DNA of 62,351 bases from Shackletoniella antarctica (GCA_003241845.1 QBMN01000002.1:1-62351); one strand, 5' to 3'. Positions 11,007 through 21,887 are shown, numbered from the stretch's first letter. Numbers and translations are program-made. Notes: generated from the letters alone by a model not told the origin.

Positions 11007-11084
11007 CCACAGTTATCGCCCCACAGTTATCGCCCCACAGTTATCGCCCCACAGTTATCGACACAGTTATCGACACAGTTATCG
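11007..11084. repeat. VNTR of CACAGTTATCG with period changing from 14 bp to 12 bp
   Basis: Six consecutive CACAGTTATCG units. Confidence 0.95.
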
Positions 11085-11847
11085 ACAGAGCCCCTGGCCC
11101 TACGCTGAGCGTAACGGGCGCATCAGCAGGGGTAGGCTGGGGCTGGCTGCTCTGCGCCGTACGCAGACTCTCTAGCAGCCAGGGCTGGGCCGAGGCACCA
11201 GGGGCGGCCAGGGCCAAAAACTGCTGGGCGTAGACCACCTGGGCCATGGTGAGGGCGGTGTCTTGGGCGGTGCGGGGGAGGACTAGGGTGGCGCGATCGC
11301 CGGCTAGCTCTACGGTGGCGAGGCCATCGGCAGATTTGCCCACGGCGCTGTTGGCGGCGGTGGAGGTAAACGTAAAGGCTAGATCGCTGGCGGCTAGAGC
11401 TTTTTGCAGATCGGCTGTGGCCGTTGCTGGGCCTGCTGCTGGCTCGGCAGCAGGGCTAGGGTTGGCGGGAGCTTGGCGATTGGCAGCGATCGCCCGATTG
11501 CCCCGATACTCCTTTGCCTTGGCCTGGGCCTGATCGTAGTTAGCATCGCCTTCGGGAACGCTCTCTAGGGCAGCGATCGCCTGATCCCACAAACCGGCCA
11601 CCTGCTGCCAATCGCCCTGGCTTTGGGCGCTTTGAGCCGCCACCGCTGCCTGCCAGCCCAGATCTTTGCCCTGCTGCCAGGGCGATACGGAAAGGTTGTT
11701 GAGCAAAATGTCAGAGTCGGCGGGGCCTAGGGCGGGGGCTTCGCGCAGGTAGGCGAGGCCAATCAGGGCGATCGCGATCGCCCCCACCCCGCCAATACTC
11801 CAGGCCAGGGGAGATTTTGCCAAAGACTGCACCATAGCTGCTTGCAC
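11041..11847 (-). CDS. Hypothetical membrane-anchored protein; stop codon lies inside the VNTR
   Basis: One N-terminal TM segment (SPLAWSIGGVGAIAIALIGLAYL), C-terminus SITVSITVSITVGR*. Confidence 0.8.
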   Translation of the reverse strand: MQAAMVQSLAKSPLAWSIGGVGAIAIALIGLAYLREAPALGPADSDILLNNLSVSPWQQGKDLGWQAAVAAQSAQSQGDWQQVAGLWDQAIAALESVPEGDANYDQAQAKAKEYRGNRAIAANRQAPANPSPAAEPAAGPATATADLQKALAASDLAFTFTSTAANSAVGKSADGLATVELAGDRATLVLPRTAQDTALTMAQVVYAQQFLALAAPGASAQPWLLESLRTAQSSQPQPTPADAPVTLSVGPGALSITVSITVSITVGR

Positions 11848-11981
11848 CGTAGGGTAGACCCTTAATTTTTCAGCGGCGCAGGGGAAATAACCGGGTGGTT
11901 TTTAGAAAACTTTGGCGCTTAGATTTGGCGCTCAGGGCCAGAAGCCGCACCAGGGAAGCTCTGGCCCCAAAGTATAGCGAT

Positions 11982-12028
11982 CGCCATGGCGCTGTCCCAG
12001 TTTTTGCCACTGGGACAGCGCCATGGCG
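11982..12028 (-). terminator. 19-bp perfect inverted repeat 3' of the TPP-enzyme gene (terminator or mobile palindrome)
   Basis: CGCCATGGCGCTGTCCCAG-TTTTTGCCA-CTGGGACAGCGCCATGGCG. Confidence 0.6.
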
Positions 12029-12034
12029 TTGAGG

Positions 12035-13672
12035 TCAGATCAAACAGCTCAGATCGCCTGATTTCTGGCTAAACAGCAGGTTCTCGCGGTAGTCTACCGG
12101 GCAGTCGATCACCGCCGGTACGTCGTCTTCCAGGGCGGTCTTCAGAGTGGGGATGAAATCCTCCGCCGACTCAATTCGATAGCCCTTCAGCCCCATGGCC
12201 TCCGCCAGCTTGACAAAGTCGGGGTTGGTGAAGTGAATGTAGGTCGACTCGCCGTAGTAGTTCATCTGCTTCCACTCGATCAGCCCGTAGCCGCCGTCGT
12301 TAAAGATGATGGTGACAAAGGGCGTGCCCACCCGCAGGGCGGTCTCCAACTCCTGGCAGTTCATCATAAAGCCGCCGTCGCCGGTCACCGCCACCACCTT
12401 GCGGTTGGGGTGCACCAGCTTGGCCGCCAGCGCCCCCGGCAGAGCAATGCCCATGGCCGCAAAGCCGTTGGAGATCAGACAGGTGTTGGGGCGCAGGCAG
12501 TGGTAGTTGCGGGCCATCCACATTTTGTGGGCACCCACGTCAGAGATCACAATGTCTTCGGCGTCGAGCACCTGGCGCAGGTCGTAGATCAGCTTTTGGG
12601 GCTTGATCGGAAAGCCGTAGTCGTCGGCGTACTGCTCATAGTCGGCCCGAATTTCGTCGCGAATTTTAAGGCTGGTGGGTTCAGGGCGGCCCTGGCGCTT
12701 TACCCGCTTGAGAATTTCTTCTAGCGAGTCAGAGATGTCGCCAATGACTTCTACCTTGGGAATGTAGCTGCTGTCGACCTCGGCGTGGGTGAGGTTGACG
12801 TGCAGAATGGGTAGATTGCCGTCGGGGTTCCACTTTTTGGGCGAATACTCGATTAGGTCATAGCCCACGGCAATAATCAGATCGGTCTGCTCCATGGCGC
12901 AGCTGATGTAGTCGCGCTGCTGCAAACCCAGCGACCACAGCGCCAGCGGGTGGGTGTAGGGAATCACCCCCTTGCCCATAAAGGTATTGGCCACCGGAAT
13001 GTTGAGCTGGGTGGCAAACTCGGTGAGGGCTTCGCTGGCGCTGGCGCGAATCGCCCCGTTGCCCACCAAAATCATTGGGTTGCTGGCTTGAGAAATCGCC
13101 ACCGCCGCCTGCTGAATGCTCTGGAGCGAGGCGTAGGTTTTCTCCTGGCTGTCTCTGCGCAGGGCTGCCCCCAGCACCTCCATTTCGGCGATGTTTTCGG
13201 GCAGGTCGATGTGGACTGCGCCGGGTTTTTCGGCCTGGGCGATCTTGAAAGCCTTGCGCACAATTTCGGGGGTAATGCTGGGCCGCACAATCTGAGCGTT
13301 CCATTTGGTGACCGGGGCAAACATGGCCACCAGATCGAGGTACTGGTGCGACTCAATGTGCATGCGATCGGTGCCCACCTGGCCGGTGATCGCGACTAGG
13401 GGGGCGCGATCTAGGGTAGCGTCGGCTACGCCGGTCATTAGGTTGGTGGCACCAGGGCCGAGGGTAGAGAGGCACACCCCGGCCTTGCCCGTCAGCCGTC
13501 CGTAGACGTCGGCCATAAAGGCCGCCCCCTGCTCGTGGCGGGTGGTGATGAACTGAATGGACGATCGCTTCAGCGCTTGCAACAGCTGGAGGTTTTCTTC
13601 TCCGGGCAGGCCAAAGATGTATTCGACGCCTTCGTTCTCAAGGCACTGGACTAGGAGTTCGGCGGTATTCAT
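12035..13672 (-). CDS. ThDP-dependent enzyme annotated-type 'acetolactate synthase large subunit'; likely 2-oxoglutarate decarboxylase by context
   Basis: MNTAELLVQCLENEGVEYIFGLPGEENLQLL, ThDP motif GDGGFMMNCQELETALR; next to an SSADH gene. Confidence 0.9.
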   Translation of the reverse strand: MNTAELLVQCLENEGVEYIFGLPGEENLQLLQALKRSSIQFITTRHEQGAAFMADVYGRLTGKAGVCLSTLGPGATNLMTGVADATLDRAPLVAITGQVGTDRMHIESHQYLDLVAMFAPVTKWNAQIVRPSITPEIVRKAFKIAQAEKPGAVHIDLPENIAEMEVLGAALRRDSQEKTYASLQSIQQAAVAISQASNPMILVGNGAIRASASEALTEFATQLNIPVANTFMGKGVIPYTHPLALWSLGLQQRDYISCAMEQTDLIIAVGYDLIEYSPKKWNPDGNLPILHVNLTHAEVDSSYIPKVEVIGDISDSLEEILKRVKRQGRPEPTSLKIRDEIRADYEQYADDYGFPIKPQKLIYDLRQVLDAEDIVISDVGAHKMWMARNYHCLRPNTCLISNGFAAMGIALPGALAAKLVHPNRKVVAVTGDGGFMMNCQELETALRVGTPFVTIIFNDGGYGLIEWKQMNYYGESTYIHFTNPDFVKLAEAMGLKGYRIESAEDFIPTLKTALEDDVPAVIDCPVDYRENLLFSQKSGDLSCLI

Positions 13673-13788
13673 GGTGTGGTTTTGGGGGTATGGATAGTCG
13701 AGAAAAGCGGGGACGAAAACAGATGGGGTGAGGGCAGGCTAGGGAAAAATTGGGCGGCTAGCGGAGCTATATCAAGTCCAAATTGGGA

Positions 13789-13854
13789 CAAGTCCAGCTC
13801 GGGACCTGTAGGTTTTCCACGGGTAGAACCCTGCTGCTGGCCTGGGATTGGGTC
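13789..13854 (+). repeat. Dispersed palindromic repeat, copy 2 (preceded by a partial duplicate at ~13770)
   Basis: CAAGTCCAGCTCGGGACCTGTAGGTTTTCCACGGGTAGAACCCTGCTGCTGGCCTGGGATTGGGTCTA. Confidence 0.75.
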
Positions 13855-15245
13855 TACTTAACCCAGACGGTTTTGATGTTGACAAACTCATGTATGCCCT
13901 GGCGACCTAGCTCTCTGCCATAGCCTGAACGCTTAATACCGCCAAAGGGCAGGCGCGGGTCAGACTTCACCAAACCATTAATAAAGACTGCCCCAGCCTC
14001 TAGCTCGGCAATCAGGCGATTTTGCTCGGCGGGGTCTTGGCTCCAGCCGCTGGCCCCGAGGCCAAAGGGAATGTCGTTGGCCCGGGCGATCGCCTCATCC
14101 AGGCTACTCACCCGAAACACCAGGGCCACCGGGCCAAAGAACTCTTCCTGGTCGGCGGGGGTGCCGGGGGGCAGCGCCGCCAGAATAGTGGGCGGAAACC
14201 AGTTGCCGCCCTGCCATTCCCCTGGCAGCTGAGCCTTGAACGCCGCGACATTGCCGCCAATCAGCGCCTTGCCGCCCTGATCCAGGCAGGCCTTGACCTG
14301 CTGCTCTAGCTCGGCGGCAATGCTGGGGGTGGCCAGGGGGCCAATGGCCACGCCGTCATCCAGGGGATTGCCAATCTTGAGGGCAGCAAACTTTTCGGTG
14401 AGGCCCTGCTCAAAGCGATCAGCAATCGATTCGTGGACGATAAACCGTTTGGCGGCAATACAGGTTTGGCCATTGTTGAGCAGGCGCGAGGCGGCGGCGG
14501 TGGCGATCGCACTCTCCAAATCGGCGCTGGGCATGACAATGAACGGGTCGCTGCCACCCAGCTCTAGCACGGTTTTTTTGAGGTTTTGGCCGCAGGCGGT
14601 GGCCAGGCTAATGCCCGCCGGTTCGCTGCCGGTGAGGGTGGCGGCCTTGATGCGATCGTCGGTGACGAGTTTGGCAATGCGATCGCCCCCGATCAGCAGG
14701 GTTTGAAATGCTCCCTCGGGCAGCCCCGCCTTCTGAAACACATCTTCAATCGCCAGGGCGCACTGGGGCACGTTGGAGGCGTGCTTGAGCAGGCCCACAT
14801 TGCCCGCCATCAGCGCTGGGGCGGCAAATCGAAACACCTGCCAAAAGGGGAAGTTCCACGGCATCACCGCTAGCACCGGGCCAAGGGGCTGGTAGCGTAC
14901 AAAGCTGCGGCTGGCGTCGGTGGTGGCGGGTTCGTCGGCCAAAAACTCGGCCCCGTGGTCGGCGTAGTAGCGGCAGACCAGGGCGCTTTTTTCGACCTCG
15001 GTCACAGCGGCGGCCAGGGGCTTGCCCATTTCTAGGGTCATGATTTTGGCGTAGGCCGCCTTGTTGTCGTCGAGCACCTGGGCGGCCTGACGCAGCCAGG
15101 TGGCCCGCTGGTCGAGAGTGGTGTGGCGGTAGGTGGCAAAGGTGCTGGCCGCTAGGGCCAGCTTTTGGTCTAGATCGGTATCTCCCAGGGGCGCAAATTC
15201 TTTCAGAACTGCTCCGGTGGCGGGGTTAACACTGGCGATGGGCAT
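13854..15245 (-). CDS. NAD(P)-dependent succinate-semialdehyde dehydrogenase family protein
   Basis: ASVNPATGAVLKEFAPL; MPWNFPFWQVFRFAAPALMAGNVGLLKHASNVPQ; NNGQTCIAAKRF; PFGGIKRSGYGRELG. Confidence 0.95.
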   Translation of the reverse strand: MPIASVNPATGAVLKEFAPLGDTDLDQKLALAASTFATYRHTTLDQRATWLRQAAQVLDDNKAAYAKIMTLEMGKPLAAAVTEVEKSALVCRYYADHGAEFLADEPATTDASRSFVRYQPLGPVLAVMPWNFPFWQVFRFAAPALMAGNVGLLKHASNVPQCALAIEDVFQKAGLPEGAFQTLLIGGDRIAKLVTDDRIKAATLTGSEPAGISLATACGQNLKKTVLELGGSDPFIVMPSADLESAIATAAASRLLNNGQTCIAAKRFIVHESIADRFEQGLTEKFAALKIGNPLDDGVAIGPLATPSIAAELEQQVKACLDQGGKALIGGNVAAFKAQLPGEWQGGNWFPPTILAALPPGTPADQEEFFGPVALVFRVSSLDEAIARANDIPFGLGASGWSQDPAEQNRLIAELEAGAVFINGLVKSDPRLPFGGIKRSGYGRELGRQGIHEFVNIKTVWVK

Positions 15246-15574
15246 GATTTGACCTCCTGTTGGTCAACGGGGGTCGGCGGCTTTGGCTTGCTGGTTTCTG
15301 TAGGCGCAGCCATGTCGCGGTCACAGCCATCCTGCGATCGCAGCCGTTGAGCCGCGACCCCAGAGCCATTCCCAATCTTGGGTCTAAGTTTCGACAACCC
15401 CAGATCAGGCCATTCGCGGGCTGCGTTAGCCCTTGAAGCCAGTAAAGCGTCAGCAATCAACCCCTAGAACAAGTCTCTTCTAACTGTGCCCTGAAGCACA
15501 AAAAGTTATCTACCTATCCTATTACTTCTGCACAAAACATAGTGTTATGTAATGATGACGCAAATTTGGCCTTT

Positions 15575-16909
15575 TTAGGCTTTTTTAGCGGCCTTGGGCT
15601 GCTCTTCAGGGGCACCAAAGCTAGCCCTAGGCCAGGGGTTGGCCAGCAGAGCCGTGGCGCCGTCGCGCCCCAGGGGCTTAGCAAACAAATAGCCCTGACC
15701 TCGCTGACAGCCCATGGCCCGCAGCCGATTTAGCTGGGTTTGGGTCTCGATACCCTCGGCCACCAGATCCATCCTGAGTTTTTGGCCGAGGGCAATAATG
15801 GTGTGTACGATCTCCTGTTCATCACCGCTCTGATCCATCCGGCCCACAAACGACTGGTCAATTTTCAGCGTGTCGGTCGGAAAGCGGTGCAGATAGCTCA
15901 GCGACGAATATCCGGTGCCAAAATCGTCAATGGCCAGCTTGAGACCCAGCCCCTTGAGCCGGTGCATCAGCTCAGTGGCCCCATCCACATCGCGCATGAT
16001 CATGCTCTCGGTGATCTCGAGCTGCACCCGGTTGCCGCCTAGCTCTAGCTCCCGCAGGGTATCGCCAAACTGCTCTACCAAATCTGTCTGGTGAAACTGG
16101 CGGCGCGACAGGTTAATGCTCATGGTCAAGGGATGGTCGGGGAACTGCTGTTCCCAGGCCTTGAGCTGAGCACAGGCGGCCCGAAAGATCCACTGGCCCA
16201 GGTGTACGATCAGCCCGGTCTCTTCGGTGACTTGAATAAACTGCCCCGGCGACACAAAGCCCTCTTCAGGGCGGTACCAGCGCACCAGCGCTTCAAACCC
16301 GGTAATCTGACCGCTCTGAAGACACACAATCGGCTGGTAGTGGAGCAAAAACTCATCATTTTCAAAGGCGCTGAGCAGATGGCTCTCCAGTTCTAGGCGG
16401 CGCACCGCCGCCTAGTGCATGGTGCTGGCAAAGATCTCGTAGCGATACTCGTTGAGCGCCTTGGCCCGATACATGGCGGTGTGGGCGTCGCGCAGCAGAT
16501 CTTGGGGCGTGGGCGGATGGTCGCCGTGGGCCATGGCCACCCCCATAGAGCTGGCCACCGAGAGCCGCCGCCGCGCCAGCGAAAATGGCTCTGAAAGCTC
16601 GGTTTGTAGACGGTTGAGCCACTGGTCGACGGTGGGCTGGTCGTGCCCCGGCAGCAAAAAAGCAAACTCGTCGCCCCCCACCCGCGCCAGCTGGGCCGAG
16701 GCAGGCAAAAACTGCCGCAGCCGCTGGCCAATGGTTTGCAGCACGCGATCGCCACTCGTATTTGGCAAGTGAAGCAGTAGCAAAATTAACACACTCACGG
16801 CTGCCAGCACCGCCGCCCCGCTGGGCCAGATAAATACTCGAATGAGTGTTGCCTTCATAGCTAGAACGAACCCTAGAGCAGTGATAGAACTCCTGCCCCC
16901 TGCGATCAA
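15575..16909 (-). pseudogene. GGDEF-EAL protein split by an in-frame TAG (16412-16414); GGDEF N-terminal half missing
   Basis: ORF 16412-16909 (ARVGGDEFAFLLPG) and ORF 15575-16405 (YQPIVCLQSGQITGFEALVRW) share one frame: ...FASTMH*AAVRRLELESH... Confidence 0.8.
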
Positions 16910-17688
16910 GACGCGTTAACGCCGCCTTTCTACCATCGGGAACTCTAGTGTGATTCTTCACTTCCTAGGTTTTATTCGATACTCTGCTGCCTAGGCTTTT
17001 ACGCAAGCTTTATGGTCGAGTAAAGCTCCGAAGGGTCGTGCTGGCTGCGGCCCTAGCTGGGGAGAAAGTCTGTCATTTGCTGCGCCAAAATTGACCTCAC
17101 CATTGACCGCAATTCCTCCAGCATTAAAAACTTGTTAAGAGAAGGCTCTACTATCCTGTTCCCCGGATATGCTTGGACGCAAGATACCTCCTAACTGCGT
17201 CTCCAGCCCTGTCTGACTCCCTCTGTTGGTGTCATGAGACGGGGCTGCTACTTTTAGGAGGCGCTAATAGTAGGCGCTAAAGCCTCAGGCTTGAAAAGTA
17301 AAAAAATTGAACGTAAAAACCTAGCAGGTAGAACCATAGTCACGTGGTGTCGAGCATAGGTGTTGGGCGAGAGCAGCGGGCAAAGGTTAAGATTTTCCCG
17401 CTGCGGGAACCGCCGCCCCAGGCCCGTCCCTAAAGGGATTTAGCTCGTTATGCGTAAGATGGCTTTAAAGAATGTAATTGCAGATACAAATTTATGGTGT
17501 TAGGGTGAAAAACTGTTCGACCTAATCGCGAATAGACCCTGAAAGTCAGCTTTTTTCGCCCCAGTTGTTGAGCAAGCGCCGCTGCTGGGGTCGCTGCTTT
17601 CTATTGCCCATGGTTTTAGCTTGCAGCTGGCTCTACCCCTGGGTAGAACTAGCTGATGCCGTGGGTGTCGATTTCAGCACAATCATAA

Positions 17689-18783
17689 ATGACGTTATTT
17701 GCCTTTTTTTGGGCTGCACTGCTACCACATCATCCTGTCATCGTTCATTTGCCTAAGTTCTCGGCGCTGTTAGCGGCTAGTCCCTACGCAGATGCATTTT
17801 CACGACTCCAGGCACAACCCCAGCCCCGTCCCCAGGACGCAATAGCCTCGCGCCCCCATTCACCTCTGCATTTGCAAGCCCCAGGGCAAACTCCAGTCTA
17901 CGAGCCGCTTCAGCTAGAGCCTCAGCTGTTTTGGCCTGAGAAGGCTGACGTTGACTGGCACCGCTGGAGCGCCGCCGCCGCCGTGGCAATTGTGGCGCAG
18001 CCCCATAGTGCTGCCCACATGGCTAGCGACATTACCCAGCTCAGCCCCGCTGCTGGCCCCTGCGGCGACTACGACAACTCTGCCCTAGACAAGGCTGCCG
18101 CTGACGGGTTCACGATTCAGGTGAACAATCTAGCTATTGGACAGGTGGCCTCTCGCCAGGCAGCCGTGGCCGTGGCCGCTCAGCTGCGTGATGCGGTGCC
18201 TCTACTCGAAGCTAACCCCGATGGTCTAACCCCCAGCCTGAGCAGCACTGAAGCCAGTGGTCAGGTAAACGGGCAAACGGTATTTAGGCTGCCTGACCCA
18301 GCTCAGCATTTATCTAGCGCTAGTAGCGAACAGGCCGCCCTGCAAGCTACCCAGTGGGTAAATAATCTACGCCTCGCCTTTGGGGCCAATTCCCTCGACC
18401 CTAGCCAGGTACAAATGGTGGCCCACGGCCTGGGCGAAACCCATCAAACCATAGGTGGCACGGCTTCGTGGTATGGCCCTTATTTTCACGGGCGGCAGAC
18501 GGCCACGGGCGAAACCTTCAATCAGCATGAACTCACCGCAGCCCACAAGACGCTGCCCTTTGGCACCTATCTCAAGGTGCGCAACCAGCTCAACGGCAAG
18601 ACTGTGGTAGTGCGCGTCAATGATCGCGGCCCCTATGTGGGCGATCGCTCTCTAGATCTCTCCTACGCCGCTGCTCAGTGCCTTGGGGGCGACCATGTGG
18701 GCTTGATTCCCTACCAGGCGACAATTTTGGCACCGGGGTTTCCCTACGCCTGGCGTCAGGAAGTAGTTGCAGCTTTGCCCTAG
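17689..18783 (+). CDS. RlpA-like septal ring / double-psi beta-barrel protein
   Basis: [43 protein letters not shown]...[22 protein letters not shown]. Confidence 0.93.
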   Translation: MTLFAFFWAALLPHHPVIVHLPKFSALLAASPYADAFSRLQAQPQPRPQDAIASRPHSPLHLQAPGQTPVYEPLQLEPQLFWPEKADVDWHRWSAAAAVAIVAQPHSAAHMASDITQLSPAAGPCGDYDNSALDKAAADGFTIQVNNLAIGQVASRQAAVAVAAQLRDAVPLLEANPDGLTPSLSSTEASGQVNGQTVFRLPDPAQHLSSASSEQAALQATQWVNNLRLAFGANSLDPSQVQMVAHGLGETHQTIGGTASWYGPYFHGRQTATGETFNQHELTAAHKTLPFGTYLKVRNQLNGKTVVVRVNDRGPYVGDRSLDLSYAAAQCLGGDHVGLIPYQATILAPGFPYAWRQEVVAALP

Positions 18784-18793
18784 GGAGCGGTAG

Positions 18794-19846
18794 CTAGGCC
18801 CGCCACTTAAGCAGCTGGGTTTTGACTGGGGTGACAAACTCTCGGTCCTCGGCCTGCGATCGCTGATACTCTTTTTTGAGCTGGTAGTACCAGCGGGCCA
18901 GGGTGTCAGAGTCTTTGATCAGTCGCAGCACTGACTCGTGCTTGAGCCCCTCCTGCTGCTTGATCACCACATCGCGGTCTTGGCCCAAAAACGAGCGAAT
19001 CATGGTCGGCACAATGGGCTTGAGCAGGTTGCCCCAGGGCAGATCCCAGTACAGCTCAAAGGTGACGTCGGTTTGGTCGTCGGTGAGGGGGGTGACGGTC
19101 GTGAGGTTAACCACCCGGTGCTTGGCGGTGGTGGTCTCTTCAGTGCGCACGCCGGGCAGGTAAAAGATAATTTCGTTCTCGGGTACGCCGCCGATCAGCC
19201 AATAGCCGTAGCCCATGTTGTCACCCATGCGGTGCTTGCGCATGGTGAAGCCGTAGGTGGAGGGGTCAAACCACTTGATCTCATCGTTGAGGGTGGCCCC
19301 GCGCCACCACCACGAGCGATGCACAAAGGGCGAGTGGGCCGGATCCATCAGCCCTACCACGGCGTGGTCGATGTAGCAGGGAAAGCGCATCGTGTAGGTG
19401 ATGTTGGGCTTCACGTCGTCGCCAAAACCGGGCACGCGAGGGATGTCGAAGTGGGGCGACTGGGGATTGGCTGGGTCAGCCATGTAGACCCACACATTGC
19501 CCTGCACCTCTTTGACCTCGTAGCGGTTCACATCAAAGCGGCTTAAGTCTATCTGCTGCTCGGGCATCAGCGACGGAATCTCGGTGCAGCTGCCGTTTTC
19601 GTTGAAGCGCCAGCCGTGGTAGCAGCACTCGACCTCGGTGCCGTCGAAGCGGCCACAGCTGAGGGGCACGGCCCGGTGGGGGCAGATATCGCGCAGAGCA
19701 AAGGCTTTGCCCTGGTCTGTACGGCCAAAGAGAATTGGCTCGTTGAGCAGGGTTTTGGCCACCATCTTGCCTCGCTTCAGCTCGTGGCTAGGCATGGCGT
19801 GGTACCAAATGTTGCGCAGCAGGTAGATGTCGTTGGCGGCAACCAC
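18794..19846 (-). CDS. Rieske 2Fe-2S aromatic ring-hydroxylating oxygenase alpha subunit (PaO-like)
   Basis: CPHRAVPLSCGRFDGTEVECCYHGWRFNENGSC Rieske motif; D..H...H-type segment. Confidence 0.9.
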   Translation of the reverse strand: MVAANDIYLLRNIWYHAMPSHELKRGKMVAKTLLNEPILFGRTDQGKAFALRDICPHRAVPLSCGRFDGTEVECCYHGWRFNENGSCTEIPSLMPEQQIDLSRFDVNRYEVKEVQGNVWVYMADPANPQSPHFDIPRVPGFGDDVKPNITYTMRFPCYIDHAVVGLMDPAHSPFVHRSWWWRGATLNDEIKWFDPSTYGFTMRKHRMGDNMGYGYWLIGGVPENEIIFYLPGVRTEETTTAKHRVVNLTTVTPLTDDQTDVTFELYWDLPWGNLLKPIVPTMIRSFLGQDRDVVIKQQEGLKHESVLRLIKDSDTLARWYYQLKKEYQRSQAEDREFVTPVKTQLLKWRA

Positions 19847-20018
19847 AGGTTTTCTAGGGGGTTAAAAATTGAGGCAATCAATACTGTAGCAGAGGCCCGG
19901 CAGCGATTATGGGTGTCCACAGGCCAGTACTTACAGGCCCAGTCCGACCCCTGAGCTACTGCTGATAAACGCCAGGGGAATCTAATCCTGCGAAGATTCC
20001 CTTGCCGTTGACGGCTGA

Positions 20019-21887
20019 TTACCCCACCGCCTGGGGGTCTTGCACTTGCTTGAGCTGTTCGCGTAGAGGTGGGCCTTCGATCACCTCAGTCTCTAGCAGC
20101 TGCTGGGCTAGGGTTTCGAGCAATTCCCGGTTTTGTTTGAGAATGCCGAGCGCGCGCTGGTGGCCTGCTTCAACTAGAGATTTCACCTCTTCATCGATCG
20201 CTCTGGCGGTTTCTTCGCTGATGGGGCGGCGGGCGTTGGGCATGCCGCCATCGAGGAAGGTATTGCGCTGGCCGCGATCGTAGGCGAGGGGGCCAAGCAC
20301 ATGGCTCATGCCGTAGGTGGTGACCATTTGCTCAGCCAGATCGGTGGCCCGCTGGAGGTCGTTGGCGGCTCCGGTGGTAATGCTGCCAAAAACCACTTCT
20401 TCCGCTGATCGCCCGCCCAGCAGCGTGGCAATTTGCCCCTTTAGCTCGTCCTCATCCCGCAGGAACCGATCTTCGGTGGGCAGTTGCAGGGTGTAGCCCA
20501 GAGCCGCCATGCCGCGCGGCACGATGGAGATTTTTTCGATCTCGTCAGTGCCGGGCATCATTGCCCCCACCAGGGCGTGGCCGACTTCGTGGTAGGCAAC
20601 GATTTTCTTTTCTTTGTCGTTGAGCACGCGGCTCTTTTTCTCTAGACCCGCCACCACCCGCTCGATCGCCTCGCTAAAGTCTTCTTGCTCGACTAGGGTG
20701 CTGTTGCGGCGGGCGGCCAGCAGGGCGGCTTCGTTGACTAGGTTGGCCAGGTCGGCCCCGGCAAAGCCAGGGGTGCGGGTGGCGGTGGTCTTGAGGTCTA
20801 CGGTGTCGGCCAGCTTCACATCCTTGGCGTGGATTTTGAGAATGGCTTCGCGGCCCTTGAGGTCGGGGCGATCAACCAGCACCTGGCGATCAAAGCGACC
20901 GGGGCGCAGCAGGGCAGGGTCGAGGGTTTCGGGGCGGTTGGTGGCGGCCAGCACAATCACGGTGGTGTCGCCGGCCTCAAAGCCATCCATCTCGGTGAGC
21001 AGCTGGTTGAGGGTTTGCTCGCGCTCATCGTTGCCGCCGTACATGCCATTGCTGGAGCGCGACTTGCCGATCGCATCGAGTTCGTCAATGAAAATAATGC
21101 AGGGAGACTGCTTCTTGGCCTGATCAAACAGGTCTCGCACGCGGGATGACCCGACACCAACGAACATTTCGACAAACTCGGAACCCGAAATGCTAAAGAA
21201 AGGCACCCCTGCCTCCCCCGCAACGGCCTTGGCCATCAGGGTTTTTCCGGTGCCTGGCGGGCCAACTAGCAGCACTCCCTTGGGAATTTTGGCCCCTAGG
21301 TCGGTGAAGCGCTTGGGGGTTTTGAGAAAATCGACCACTTCTACCAGTTCGGTCTTGGCCTCTTCGACCCCGGCGACATCGTCAAAGGTGATTTTGCCCG
21401 CGTCGCCTTCCACATAGACCTTGGCCTTGCTCTTGCCAATGGAGAGCGCCCCCTGGGGGCCACCGCCGTTGCGGGCGATAAAGAACCGCCATACGCCAAT
21501 GAAAATCAGCGGCGGAATTACCCAGCCCAGCAGGCTGCTAAACCACTGGCCCTTGGGCGGCGGCACGGCGGCAAACTCGACGCCGTTGTCTTCGAGCAGC
21601 TGGGGCAGTTGCAGATCAAAAATGGGCGTGGTGCTATAGACATCCCCCGCTTCGCCCGTGGTGGGGTCTTTGACCTGGTAGCGAATCTCGTTTTGACCCA
21701 CCGAAGCCCGCACCACCTCTTGCTCTTGGATGCGGTGGATGAACATGCTGTAGGGTTCGCGGGCAGTCTGGTTGCCAAAGAAGCTAGAGAACGCGATGTT
21801 GAGCAACAGCAGGCCCGTGGCGGCCCAGAGAACGATATTGGCAATTTGGCGCGATCGCGGCGGCTGAGGGTTTTTGTTAACAGGCAT
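20019..21887 (-). CDS. ftsH: ATP-dependent zinc metalloprotease FtsH
   Basis: [26 protein letters not shown] region, HEVGH zinc motif. Confidence 0.98.
   Translation of the reverse strand: MPVNKNPQPPRSRQIANIVLWAATGLLLLNIAFSSFFGNQTAREPYSMFIHRIQEQEVVRASVGQNEIRYQVKDPTTGEAGDVYSTTPIFDLQLPQLLEDNGVEFAAVPPPKGQWFSSLLGWVIPPLIFIGVWRFFIARNGGGPQGALSIGKSKAKVYVEGDAGKITFDDVAGVEEAKTELVEVVDFLKTPKRFTDLGAKIPKGVLLVGPPGTGKTLMAKAVAGEAGVPFFSISGSEFVEMFVGVGSSRVRDLFDQAKKQSPCIIFIDELDAIGKSRSSNGMYGGNDEREQTLNQLLTEMDGFEAGDTTVIVLAATNRPETLDPALLRPGRFDRQVLVDRPDLKGREAILKIHAKDVKLADTVDLKTTATRTPGFAGADLANLVNEAALLAARRNSTLVEQEDFSEAIERVVAGLEKKSRVLNDKEKKIVAYHEVGHALVGAMMPGTDEIEKISIVPRGMAALGYTLQLPTEDRFLRDEDELKGQIATLLGGRSAEEVVFGSITTGAANDLQRATDLAEQMVTTYGMSHVLGPLAYDRGQRNTFLDGGMPNARRPISEETARAIDEEVKSLVEAGHQRALGILKQNRELLETLAQQLLETEVIEGPPLREQLKQVQDPQAVG

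Noticed and set aside
11007-11084. Short regularly spaced repeats as a CRISPR array
   Set aside because: Contiguous tandem units with 2-3 bp separation, no spacers and no cas genes; a VNTR.
16362-16961. Large alternative-frame ORFs opposite/within the GGDEF region
   Set aside because: No coherent domain content; the GGDEF motif frame is unambiguous.
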